From contig NZ_CP150300.1 in the NCBI RefSeq assembly GCF_037991315.1, positions 1,550,001 through 1,614,000 of the forward strand: a stretch of 64,000 nt of DNA, given 5' to 3'. The stretch is from Paenibacillus sp. FSL H8-0079 (GTDB lineage Bacteria > Bacillota > Bacilli > Paenibacillales > Paenibacillaceae). The notes beneath the pieces are model-generated. The model was not told the DNA's origin. It searched no databases and saw nothing but the letters and a program-made list of their open reading frames with translations. Numbering within the stretch: position 1 is the stretch's first letter; every line of letters begins with the position of its first letter. The position numbers were made by a program, and so were the translations under genes. Shown here piece by piece: positions 35,140 through 42,968 of this stretch.

Positions 35140-35154
35140 CGGGAGATCTGGTGA

Positions 35155-35226
35155 ATGCTTCATGGAGATGAACAAAGTCAGATAGATTTACGGTTATTTC
35201 GTGTGGAGGTGAAGGCAAGTAAATAA
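35155..35226 (+). pseudogene. MarR-family gene remnant, first 23 codons
   Basis: MLHGDEQSQIDLRLFRVEVKASK then stop. It closely matches the opening of the broken MarR gene at 36040 (MFQGDEQSEIDLQLFRVWVKASK), also at DNA level (GGAGATGAACAAAGT). A leftover of a duplicated regulator; what follows to 35340 is not recognisable. Confidence 0.7.
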
Positions 35227-35382
35227 GAAAAGCTTCCCATGAAATTACGTTAGCCGACGTCTATGTTGCTGTCAAAAAGTGAATACACGGAAGTCTATGA
35301 GAATGTCAATTGCATTGAGGCGCAGGTCCGCGCCGCTTAATCATATAAACCGAGAAAATCAAAAAAACAAGGAGTGAGAGCT

Positions 35383-35955
35383 ATGCTACAACCAATGGAG
35401 CAATTTTCGATGTACTCTTATCCGGGAATCGTCGCGTCGATCACTTCCCGTCATGATGGTAAACAAAATTTGATGTCAGCAGGATGGCACACATTAATAT
35501 CGTATCAACCGGCGATATATGGGATTTCAATTCGAAAAGAAACATATTCATACAACTTAATTTTAGAAAGTGGATCTTTCGGAATCAATTTTCTTCCTTC
35601 GAGCCGTTCCAACTGGATTCAAGCCGGAGGTACGTTTTCTGGTAACCAGAAGGATAAACTAAAAGAATTTGATATTTCATATCGTGATGGAAAGAAATTG
35701 GATATCCCTATTCTCACAGATGCGTACGGTGCATACGAATGCAAAATCCTAGATATCCACTCCTATGGCAGCCACGAATTTATTACTGGTGAAATTGTGC
35801 AATCCTATCGCGATGACTCTCTATTCCAAGAGGATGGAATTCCTGATTTGACCAAGCTGCAAATACCACTGTACTTAGGAAGATCAACTTATTTGACGGT
35901 TGACGATACATTAAAATCCACAGATCATCCTTTTTATCTAGAGAAAAATGAATAA
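35383..35955 (+). CDS. flavin reductase-family protein
   Basis: 190 residues from the ATG at 35383 behind AAGGAGTGAGAG. An FMN-binding split barrel of the flavin reductase/DIM6-NTAB type: YPGIVASITSRHDGKQNLMSAGWHTLISYQPAIYGISIRK (N-terminal strands and FMN loop), then SYNLILESGSFGINFLPS and EFITGEIVQSYRD. It is not closely similar to the 25904 protein. Placed between two MarR remnants, it was probably under MarR control. It may supply reduced flavin or reduce an electrophile directly. Confidence 0.87.
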   Translation: MLQPMEQFSMYSYPGIVASITSRHDGKQNLMSAGWHTLISYQPAIYGISIRKETYSYNLILESGSFGINFLPSSRSNWIQAGGTFSGNQKDKLKEFDISYRDGKKLDIPILTDAYGAYECKILDIHSYGSHEFITGEIVQSYRDDSLFQEDGIPDLTKLQIPLYLGRSTYLTVDDTLKSTDHPFYLEKNE

Positions 35956-36039
35956 CGAGTCTTTGAAGTCATTATGAAAAGTTGTAGGGCAAAGCTGGTA
36001 TACTCATCGCTAATGTTGGTCATTTAGGAGGTCCACTGA

Positions 36040-36434
36040 ATGTTTCAAGGAGATGAACAAAGTGAAATTGATTTACAGCTTTTCCGTGTGTGGGTGAAGG
36101 CAAGTAAAAGTGTTTTTGGCCATGTCGTAAAAGATATAGAACGATATGGAATTAGTAATATATAAGTGAGAAATTTTCTATCCCTAGTGGGAGTATCACA
36201 TATGTTGTAGATAAGCTTGAAAAGAAAAAATTAGTGAAAAGGGAGCCAAGTCTAACAGACCGTCGATCTTCAAATGTAGTCCTAACTGACAAGGGCCAAA
36301 ATTTATTTAAAGAAATCTTTCCTCAACACATTGAAGTCATATCTGAAAATTTGTCTTCTATAAGTAATGAGGAAAAAATACAGTTAACGGATCTTCTCAA
36401 AAGACTTGGGCTAGGTGCTAGTAATATTATGTAG
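36040..36434 (+). pseudogene. MarR-family regulator, broken (MhqR-like)
   Basis: The first frame (ATG 36040, AGGAGG upstream) reads MFQGDEQSEIDLQLFRVWVKASK ... DIERYGISNI and stops near 36165. A second frame resumes with FSIPSGSITYVVDKLEKKKLVKR, the recognition helix and wing (SLTDRRSSNVVLTDKG) and ends at 36434. About 25-30 residues of the HTH entry are missing and the frame is shifted. MhqR-type regulators control quinone-responsive genes such as azoR and flavin reductases. Confidence 0.75.
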
Positions 36435-37062
36435 GTATCATTTATTAAAAAACACACCAAAATTTTAAAAATAAGCCGTGGGAATCAGGAAGGATATACT
36501 CCTGGCAGTCCACGGCTGTTTGTGATTTTCTTACAAAAACACACAAAAAATTAGCTGGCGAGTATATGAAGCAGAGGTGGTCAAGATAGTGATCCTTACC
36601 CTAATTATATACAACTTTTCTGTTCCAAATCGGTCAAACAGCTTCCTGCATCCACAATTCAGTGGAACAAAGTGTGGAGTATAGCAAAATTAAATCAGTC
36701 AGCCCTCTTCTTTACCTTTATGTGGATATAGCTGATGCAGCTAGAATTTTCTTGAAGAAATCGGTAGGGATCAAACAGGCAGTACTCAGATATTGGGTTT
36801 GGTAGAGACGGGCTGTTTCAGGGTGGTACCAGACTAGAGGAGCATAGCCAGCATGCACAGGTATTTGCTGTATTGATATAGGTCATGAGTGAAATTCAAG
36901 CACGGAACTTATGGGTGGACTGGTCAAAGTAAATGAAAAAAAAGTTGAGTACAGGGGCATCAATCTCAAGGTAGAGACACCTGGAGGGGGAAATGTTAAT
37001 TAACTTTATTACTGCGGCCGCCTAAATTGAACCTGCAATTAACTTGGTATTGAAAAAGATAC
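36435..37062. other. non-coding or decayed stretch within the island
   Basis: Roughly 630 bases without a believable gene. A stem-loop at 36474-36518 (AGCCGTGG with CCACGGCT, followed by GTTTGTG) may terminate the MarR remnant transcript. A 30-codon frame at 36908-37003 (MGGLVKVNEKKVEYRG...) has no ribosome site and no known match. The rest looks like degraded sequence. Confidence 0.5.
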
Positions 37063-37130
37063 TTGACATAGCAGACTAGTTGTAACTATAATGATTACAA
37101 CATATGAGTTGTAACTTTTTTAGTTACAAT
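37063..37130 (+). promoter_or_regulatory. strong promoter with two 23-bp operators before the FrnE-like gene
   Basis: TTGACA (37063-37068), 18 bases, TATAAT (37087-37092). Operator 1, GTTGTAAC-N7-ATTACAAC, is at 37079-37101 across the -10 element. Operator 2, GTTGTAAC-N7-GTTACAAT, is at 37108-37130. Both have the same 8-7-8 geometry, with centres 29 bp apart. Confidence 0.8.
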
Positions 37131-37157
37131 AAATTTATCTGAAAAGGAGTTACCTAA

Positions 37158-37871
37158 ATGAAAATAGAAGTTTGGTCGGATTTTGCATGTCCCTTTTGTT
37201 TTATCGGGAAACAAAGGTTCGAAAGAGCACTAGAACAATTTGCTAACAAGGAAGACGTCAAAGTTGTTTTCAAAACTTTCGAATTAGATCCCAAAGCTCC
37301 AAAAAGCGTAGATCATGATGTACATGACATGTTGGTCGGCAAATATGGAATGAGCCGTGAGCAAGCCATCACCATGAATAACAATATCGGCAAGGAAGCC
37401 GAAGATGCTGGACTTGCGTTTCATTTTGATTCGATTCAACTGACCAATACGTTTGATGCCCACCGAATAGCGAAATACGCATCAGAGCATGGAAAAGTGA
37501 GAATAATACAAGACTTTTTTAAGGCATACTTTACGGAAGGTCGGCATTTAGGGGATCATGAAACCTTAATTGAATTAGCTGTACAAGCAGGGTTTAACGA
37601 GGACGAGATTCGCCATGTTCTTAACGGAGATGAGTATGCTAAAGAGGTTCGTATGGATGAGGAGGAAGCACAACGACTTGGCGCAACGGGTGTTCCTTTC
37701 TTTGTGATTGATCGGAAGTATGCTTTATCTGGAGCACAATCAAGCGATAAATTCCTGCAAACTCTGACAACAGCTTGGAAGGATTCCCAGCCGTTGCAAT
37801 TGTTAAATGATACCGCTGTGGATTCAGAATCCACAGATACATGCAGTGATGGAGCATGCAGCATCAAGTAA
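37158..37871 (+). CDS. FrnE-like DsbA-family oxidoreductase
   Basis: 237 residues with the active-site CPFC at residues 11-14 (MKIEVWSDFACPFCFIGK). The thioredoxin fold is interrupted by the helical DsbA insertion and closes with the cis-Pro loop GVPFFVID and YALSGAQSSDKF, as in FrnE. No signal peptide, so it works in the cytosol, where FrnE proteins act as thiol isomerases or glutathione-type transferases in oxidative stress. A short Cys-containing tail (DTCSDGACSIK) is added. AAAAGGAGTTACC precedes the ATG. It heads a run of four genes on the plus strand. Confidence 0.92.
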   Translation: MKIEVWSDFACPFCFIGKQRFERALEQFANKEDVKVVFKTFELDPKAPKSVDHDVHDMLVGKYGMSREQAITMNNNIGKEAEDAGLAFHFDSIQLTNTFDAHRIAKYASEHGKVRIIQDFFKAYFTEGRHLGDHETLIELAVQAGFNEDEIRHVLNGDEYAKEVRMDEEEAQRLGATGVPFFVIDRKYALSGAQSSDKFLQTLTTAWKDSQPLQLLNDTAVDSESTDTCSDGACSIK

Positions 37872-37964
37872 TGTAGCGATCAGTTGTGTGTTTGCAGGTC
37901 CAGATCATTTCAATATCGGAACAACATATTATTAAAAAAAACGATTTAAAAGGAGTCAATAATT

Positions 37965-38771
37965 ATGTCTAATTTGTCGATTGAAGTATTTACAGGTTCC
38001 TCCCAAGCTTTTAACGTTAACTCGGCTATCGTATATGGAGAAAAGGATGCGGTTCTAGTCGATGCTCAATTTTTGCTTAGCGATGCGCACCGTCTTACGG
38101 CCAGATTGCTTGAATTAGGAAAAAACTTGACGCACATCTACGTAACCCACTTTCATCCAGATCACTATTTCGGTCTGCAGGTTGTAAAATCGGTGTACCC
38201 TCAAGCTCAGGTACTGGCGTTGGCAGAAACAGTTGAGGACATCAAAAATACATTTGCCAAAAAAATTGCTCAATGGAAGCCTACAGTTGGAAACAACGTT
38301 CCAGACGTACCAGTAATCCCAGATGTTCTGGATCAGGATATCATCGAACTCGAGGGACATGAACTGAAGATCAAGGGTCGCCTGCAAGGGGACACACCAA
38401 ATAACAGTTATGTATGGATTCCTTCGATTAAAGCGCTCATTACCGGAGATATTGTTTATAATGATACCTTTGTATGGACGCTTGAAACCAATACAGAATC
38501 CCGTCAGGCATGGCATCAGACTTTGGATGAATTGCAGTCGCTGAATCCTGAAATCGTGGTCGCAGGCCATCAGGCTTACAATACGGAAAATACCCCTGAA
38601 GCCATCGCACACACTCGTCGCTACCTCGTTGCTTTTGATGAAGTGCTGAGCGAATCACCGACAACAGATCAAATTATTGCTAAAGTGAAATCTCGCTTCC
38701 CAGAGCTGAATACTGTCGAAATTGGCTTAATCCTTGCCGCCAAAGCTTTCGGGGTGAACCATGCCGAGTAA
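37965..38771 (+). CDS. metallo-beta-lactamase-fold hydrolase
   Basis: 268 residues, no signal peptide. The zinc-binding motif is intact: THFHPDH with H62, H64, D66, H67, and further ligands in GDIVY (Asp) and GHQAY (His). It resembles the 'MBL fold metallo-hydrolase' group that includes lactonases and glyoxalase II-like proteins. AAAAGGAGTC precedes the ATG. The stop overlaps the start of the NTF2-like gene by 11 bases, so the two are coupled. A paralogue with a damaged metal site follows at 39251. Confidence 0.9.
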   Translation: MSNLSIEVFTGSSQAFNVNSAIVYGEKDAVLVDAQFLLSDAHRLTARLLELGKNLTHIYVTHFHPDHYFGLQVVKSVYPQAQVLALAETVEDIKNTFAKKIAQWKPTVGNNVPDVPVIPDVLDQDIIELEGHELKIKGRLQGDTPNNSYVWIPSIKALITGDIVYNDTFVWTLETNTESRQAWHQTLDELQSLNPEIVVAGHQAYNTENTPEAIAHTRRYLVAFDEVLSESPTTDQIIAKVKSRFPELNTVEIGLILAAKAFGVNHAE

Positions 38772-39156
38772 TCTGGGAATCATAAGAAGCACGTATGAAG
38801 GAGATTCTAAAGAAAACGGTGTGAAGTACCAGACCTATTTGGCGGAATATGCGGAATGGACAGAAGCTGCAGGTTTTCCTTACGCTGGAACATATATCGG
38901 ATATGATGAAATCTTTAAAAATGTTTTCTCCCGTCTGGGAACGGAATGGGACGGATATAAAGCAGAAGTCAGCGAGTTTTATGAAGATGGAGATACCATT
39001 GTTGCGGTAGGTGTGTATTCAGGAACTTACAAACAGACGGGTAAATACTTCGAAGCAGATTTTGTGCATATATGGAAGCTTGAAGATCAAAAGATTTTGA
39101 AATTTAAGCAATATGTTGATAGTTACCTAGTACAGCGTGCCATGGTGTCTGAATAA
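38761..39156 (+). CDS. NTF2-like (SnoaL-type) protein
   Basis: 131 residues. The pattern IRSTYEGDSKENGVKYQTYLAE ... IGYDEIFKNVFSRLGTEWDGYK ... FYEDGDTIVAVGVYSGTYKQTGKYFEADFVHIWKLEDQKILKFKQYVDS is that of a SnoaL/ketosteroid-isomerase-like single-domain cone fold. It overlaps the MBL gene by 11 bases, so it is probably made in proportion to it. The substrate is unknown; such proteins are isomerases, cyclases or simple ligand binders. Confidence 0.85.
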   Translation: MPSNLGIIRSTYEGDSKENGVKYQTYLAEYAEWTEAAGFPYAGTYIGYDEIFKNVFSRLGTEWDGYKAEVSEFYEDGDTIVAVGVYSGTYKQTGKYFEADFVHIWKLEDQKILKFKQYVDSYLVQRAMVSE

Positions 39157-39250
39157 TTGGTTCATAAATGCAAATAGGCAGAGGATGAATATATCGTTGA
39201 AATCATGGTTGGTTTATTATCGTAATCGAAAAAGAGAGGAAGATTTATAA

Positions 39251-40219
39251 ATGTTAAGCAAAAAATCATCAATTGGAGCTCTTTTGTTATTGTGTTTTAT
39301 GTTAGTACTGAGTGCATGTTCTACAACAGCAAGTGGGACGAATAGTGCCACAGATACTTCGTCGAATACCGATACAACCAGTACGGCAAGTGAAGAAACG
39401 GAAAAGTCGTCAGTCGATCTCAAGATCACAACATTTAACCCAGGAGCAAACAGCGTATTCGCAGTCTCCTCAAGCCTGATTGAAGGACCGAATGAAGTGG
39501 TGCTCGTTGATGCCCAGTTCCAAAAAAATGATGCACAGCAAGTAGTCCAAATGATTCGTGACACCGGAAAGACACTGACTACAGTTTATGTAAGCCACAA
39601 AGACCCGGATTTCTACTTTGGTCTGTCGGAGATCAAAGCAGCATTTCCTGATGTGAAAATAGTCGCTCCCCCGGCCACTGTAGAAGGGATCACAGAAACA
39701 ATTCAGGTAAAGAATGATTATTGGAATCCAATCTTGAAGGAAAATGCACCGACCGCGCAAATCATTCCCGATGTTCTTGATGGCGATAATCTGACAGTTG
39801 ATGGGGAAGCAATACAAGTAATCGGTCTCGATGGTCCAGATCCTTCTCATACTGTCCTTTGGGTTCCGTCGAAAAAGACGATCCTGGGTGGTGTTCCGAT
39901 CTTCGAAAACCAGCATGTGTGGATGGCAGATAACCAGACTCCAGAGAGTCGCGACGAGTGGCGTGAAATTCTGGACCAGATCCTTGCCCTGAATCCAGAG
40001 CGGGTTATACCTGGTCATTACCTCGGTGAGAGCGCTGGAGATACATCCAGCATAACATTCACCAAGGACTACATTGCTAAATTCGAAGCTGAAACAGAGA
40101 AAACCAAGGATTCCAAAGAACTGATTGCGGCGATGCAAGCAGCATATCCAGATTTCAATAATATTAGTGTCCTGGAAACGAGTGCCCAGGTCATTAAAGG
40201 TGAGATTTCCTGGCCATAA
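39251..40219 (+). CDS. MBL-fold lipoprotein with degenerate metal site
   Basis: 322 residues. A lipoprotein signal peptide (LLLLCFMLVLSAC, lipobox Cys at 23) and a Ser/Thr-rich spacer precede an MBL domain that aligns along its length with the protein at 37965. At the metal site the sequence is SHKDPDF (H116-F121) in place of THFHPDH, and the bridging Asp of GDIVY is replaced (GGVPIF), while the last GH motif remains. With three ligands lost it is unlikely to bind two zinc ions. It may be a binding protein or pseudoenzyme at the cell surface. AGAGGAAG lies before the ATG. Confidence 0.85.
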   Translation: MLSKKSSIGALLLLCFMLVLSACSTTASGTNSATDTSSNTDTTSTASEETEKSSVDLKITTFNPGANSVFAVSSSLIEGPNEVVLVDAQFQKNDAQQVVQMIRDTGKTLTTVYVSHKDPDFYFGLSEIKAAFPDVKIVAPPATVEGITETIQVKNDYWNPILKENAPTAQIIPDVLDGDNLTVDGEAIQVIGLDGPDPSHTVLWVPSKKTILGGVPIFENQHVWMADNQTPESRDEWREILDQILALNPERVIPGHYLGESAGDTSSITFTKDYIAKFEAETEKTKDSKELIAAMQAAYPDFNNISVLETSAQVIKGEISWP

Positions 40220-40342
40220 TTTAACGTGAACTCCGAGAATTAGATTTGGAGGTTTACATCATTGGTTACATCATTAAAACGCCCGGGTTAATACCGAAGC
40301 CACTGAAGAACTTTGCTTTTTTCAAGTAGTGGATAACGTTTA

Positions 40343-40398
40343 GCCAAAAAAGAAGACATTTACACCCAAGTATTGGGTGTTATGTCTTCTTTTTTGGC
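40343..40398. terminator. bidirectional terminator after the MBL lipoprotein
   Basis: GCCAAAAAAGAAGACAT pairs with ATGTCTTCTTTTTTGGC around an inner ACACCC/GGGTGT stem. It may derive from the end of the IS1182 element. Confidence 0.85.
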
Positions 40399-40425
40399 AT
40401 TATTTGTTTGTGTTCTCTATTCTCC

Positions 40426-40985
40426 TTACTCTGCTAACTTCAATATTCGTTTTAAGTTCACAGCAAATATGGCCATTGCACCTTGTAATTGCATGCCAAG
40501 TAAACCCGAAGATAGGGCTATATCGTAGCCGTGTCCATGTTTGAGTTCACTGTTTTTTGCTTCAATTTTGTAACGTTCTCTAGATTTCTCTTTGAAATAT
40601 TCCGTTTCTTGAAATGCCATTTGTTTGGCATGTTCTTCAGATTTTATCGAAACGGAATACGTCTTGCTTTTCGCACCTTCTTTGTAGCAACCTTCCTTCA
40701 ATGGACAACGTACACATCGCTTTACATCAAAATAATAAGTATGTGTTTGGTTTTACCAATACTTTTCTTGCCTTGCCGAGCCTTGCGGACGGCCATATGC
40801 CCAGCTGGACACACGTACCGCCCTGCATCCTTGTTAAACAGGAATTCTTCTTCCTTTTTACGGTTGCCTTGCGTAATCAGTGGATTCAATTTCGCTACAA
40901 GTTCAATCTCATTTTTATGGGTGTAAATAATATTATCCCTCTCGGAATAAGCTGCGTCTCCAATGACGGTCTTCACCTGTAAATC
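40426..40985 (-). pseudogene. IS1182-family transposase, C-terminal fragment with frameshift
   Basis: Minus strand. VIGDAAYSERDNIIYTHKNEIELVAKLNP ... RYVCPAGHMAVRKARQGKK, then a frameshift near 40730, then KEGCYKEGAKSKTYSVSIKS ... AKNSELKHGHGYD to the end at 40426. This is the DDE/C-terminal part of an IS1182-type transposase, the N-terminal half being replaced by an IS30 fragment at 40985. Confidence 0.85.
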
Positions 40986-41846
40986 GAGTGAATGAGCGAG
41001 ATCATCATCATACACTCCCGCGAGATCGGTACCTTTAGGGAAAAACTCTCTAAGCAACCCGTTCGCATTCTCGTTGGATCCGCGTTGCCAGGATGAATAC
41101 GGATCAGCAAAATAAACGTGCAGGTTATGGGTGGTTTCTAGATTGGCATAGTGTGCAAACTCCTTGCCTCGGTCAGCCGTGGCTGCTGTGAGAAAGGTTA
41201 CCGTGGGATACTGTGAGATCGCTACACCGAGCGCAATCTCCATCGACAAAGCGGTGCGATCGGGCATGAGAACAGCGGTATATAGACGCGTTTTGCGTTC
41301 AATCAACGTCGCTACGCGGCCTTTACTATTCCCACGACCCGATACAACGGTATCCAGTTCCCAGTGCTCAAACGTTTCACGGGAACGACTTCTTTCGGGT
41401 GATCTGTAATAGTTTTTCCAATGGCGAATTTACCGCGCGTTTCTACGGGTTTCTGACGCTTCCCTTTGTGCCAAAGAACCTGTTATACGCCTCGAACCAG
41501 GCGCCCAGCTTAGATCCAGCAATAAATGGTTTTGAAAGAGACTGTACGCCGCCCTTCGGTGATTTGTTCCGGAGACCACTTTGCCTCCAGTTTTTCCAGT
41601 GAACCAGCCAAGGCGTCTGACCTATTCCCTGGAAAGACCGAAGCCTTACGACACGCTTCTCATAAGCATTCTGATCTTGTTCTGCCTGGTAAGGATGTGA
41701 TGAAGCCACACGATCTAACTCACGACAAATCGTTGATGGATGCCTACCTACCCAGTTCTTTCGCAATCGATCTTGAGCTTTTACCTTTGTCTGTGGAGGA
41801 TCTCTAACTTACTGGTTTCGATTATGCTAAGATGTCTGTAGCTCAT
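40986..41846 (-). pseudogene. IS30-family transposase, truncated and frameshifted
   Basis: Minus strand, ATG at 41844-41846 with GGAG upstream (MSYRHLSIIETSKLEILHRQR). Several frames are needed: GRHPSTICRELDRVASSHPYQAEQ (the HTH), the region near 41400, and IERKTRLYTAVLM ... TADRGKEFAHY ... YFADPYSSWQRGSNENANGLLREFFPKGTD (the DDE domain with the Glu in NEN). It breaks off after DDLAHSL, where the IS1182 fragment begins in the same frame. The last part of the IS30 protein and one IS end are missing. Confidence 0.85.
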
Positions 41847-41972
41847 GGTTGGATTCTCCTTGTGTGAATGGTGTTGTGGTGACTTCATTCTACACGAATC
41901 CGGCCATGGGCCATTTTTTATTTATTTCCAGTAGGTGTCGCACTTCATATTACAATTCGTCTCATTATCAAC

Positions 41973-42028
41973 AAAATACCCTATAAGGTGGACTTTTTTC
42001 AAAGTGTCCATCTTATAGGGTACATTTT
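41973..42028. repeat. palindromic IS end, copy P2 (right border of island)
   Basis: TACCCTATAAGGTGGAC, TTTTTTCAAAGT, GTCCATCTTATAGGGTACA. It matches P1 at 31069 and is all that remains of an IS3-type element here. Confidence 0.75.
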
Positions 42029-42091
42029 ATAATCCGAACACACTCGGAGACAGTTCAGAGGTTTTTTTGTGTTAACTTATGCTCCATATCT

Positions 42092-42940
42092 TTATTTACG
42101 AAAGACGAGGGTTTCTTTGCCTAGCAGATGGGGGCGGAGTGTATTCCAGATCTGAAGACATTGCTCCTGAAGCTCCCAAGCTGCCATGCCAAGGAGTCGA
42201 ACGCCGATGCCGCCGGTTGCCAACAAACTCGCCCCTGCGAGCATTCGTCCATCTGGTGGCAGAGCGGATCTGACCTGTTCCAGCTCCGCAGTGCCCAGTC
42301 CTGGGGCAATCATCCACAATGCAGCCGTGTGAGTATAGTGAAGGAGGGATGCTGAGTGTTTGGGGTCATCGGTTTCCGGTTCGAGTCCGAATCGATCCCA
42401 GACAGCCAGTTTCTCGCCTTGCCATATCTCCGTCAAGCTGCGGTAACGCTCAAATTGGAATGCTTCTCCCCGATGAATCCGTCCGGCAGACCAGATGTCT
42501 GCATAGGCCAGAATCGCCTGGTCTTCCAGCTCAAAGGTTACAGCGAGGGATGATGAACTGCCTTTGAAGGGAATCACACATTCAGGAAAGTATTCCAGTG
42601 TGGCCCCTTTTCCCAACCGAAAGTGATGATTAACGGATGAAGGAATGGAAGGTGTAGGATGAAGTCTGGTAGCAGATGTGCTGCTCAGCATGACATGGGT
42701 GCCTTCCCCTAATTCCCACTGGGAATGATAATGATCCCCGTTAAGGACTCCGGGAGAGACGTCTGACGTGTACACACATAATTCGGTTCCACCTCCGGGA
42801 GGTCGAAAGGATCGGCTAAACCGGAGAGGCGCACTGTAATAACGATCGGTCATGACAGTGCGCTCACCTTGAAAGGCAAAGGTGGCTCGAAGCTCGCTGC
42901 GGCGCGTGACGGGCTCACTTGCACTTTCGTTCCGATTCAT
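42092..42940 (-). CDS. ureD: urease accessory protein UreD (UreH)
   Basis: 282 residues from the ATG at 42938-42940 (GGGAACAG upstream), 28 bases after ureG. An in-frame extension to 43081 overlaps ureG and has no ribosome site, so it is rejected. UreD features: SELRATFAFQGERTVMTDRYYSAPLRFSRSF at the start, SQWELGEGTHVMLSSTSATRLHP, FRLGKGATLEYFPECVIPFKGSS and YADIWSAGRIHRGEAFQFERY. It forms the UreD-UreF-UreG scaffold that delivers nickel to urease. Last gene of the operon; its terminator is the right half of the hairpin at 42052. Confidence 0.92.
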   Translation of the reverse strand: MNRNESASEPVTRRSELRATFAFQGERTVMTDRYYSAPLRFSRSFRPPGGGTELCVYTSDVSPGVLNGDHYHSQWELGEGTHVMLSSTSATRLHPTPSIPSSVNHHFRLGKGATLEYFPECVIPFKGSSSSLAVTFELEDQAILAYADIWSAGRIHRGEAFQFERYRSLTEIWQGEKLAVWDRFGLEPETDDPKHSASLLHYTHTAALWMIAPGLGTAELEQVRSALPPDGRMLAGASLLATGGIGVRLLGMAAWELQEQCLQIWNTLRPHLLGKETLVFRK

Positions 42941-42968
42941 CTCTGTTCCCGTAGGAACGGAAGATGAA

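Larger units (their letters stand above)
30592..42030. mobile_element. ~11.4 kb acquired island inserted into a bidirectional terminator
   Basis: To the left, AAAAACCTCTGGACT-AATCCGA (30570-30591) ends abruptly; to the right AATCCGA (42031-42037) is followed by ACACACTCGGAGAC and AGTTCAGAGGTTTTTTT (42052-42068). Joined at the repeated AATCCGA, these make one uninterrupted terminator hairpin between the convergent XRE and ureD genes. The island's outer ends, TGTACCCTTTGTAAAGGACA on the left and the reverse complement TGTACCCTATAAGATGGACA on the right, are IS3-type inverted repeats. Inside are IS remnants, regulators, redox genes and several decayed genes. Confidence 0.82.

Noticed and set aside
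36995..37022. A TTAATTAA and a GCGGCCGC site within 25 bases, as in engineered cloning sites
   Set aside because: Two rare 8-base sites close together are unusual, but the surroundings are natural AT-rich island sequence without vector or primer sequence, so chance is preferred.
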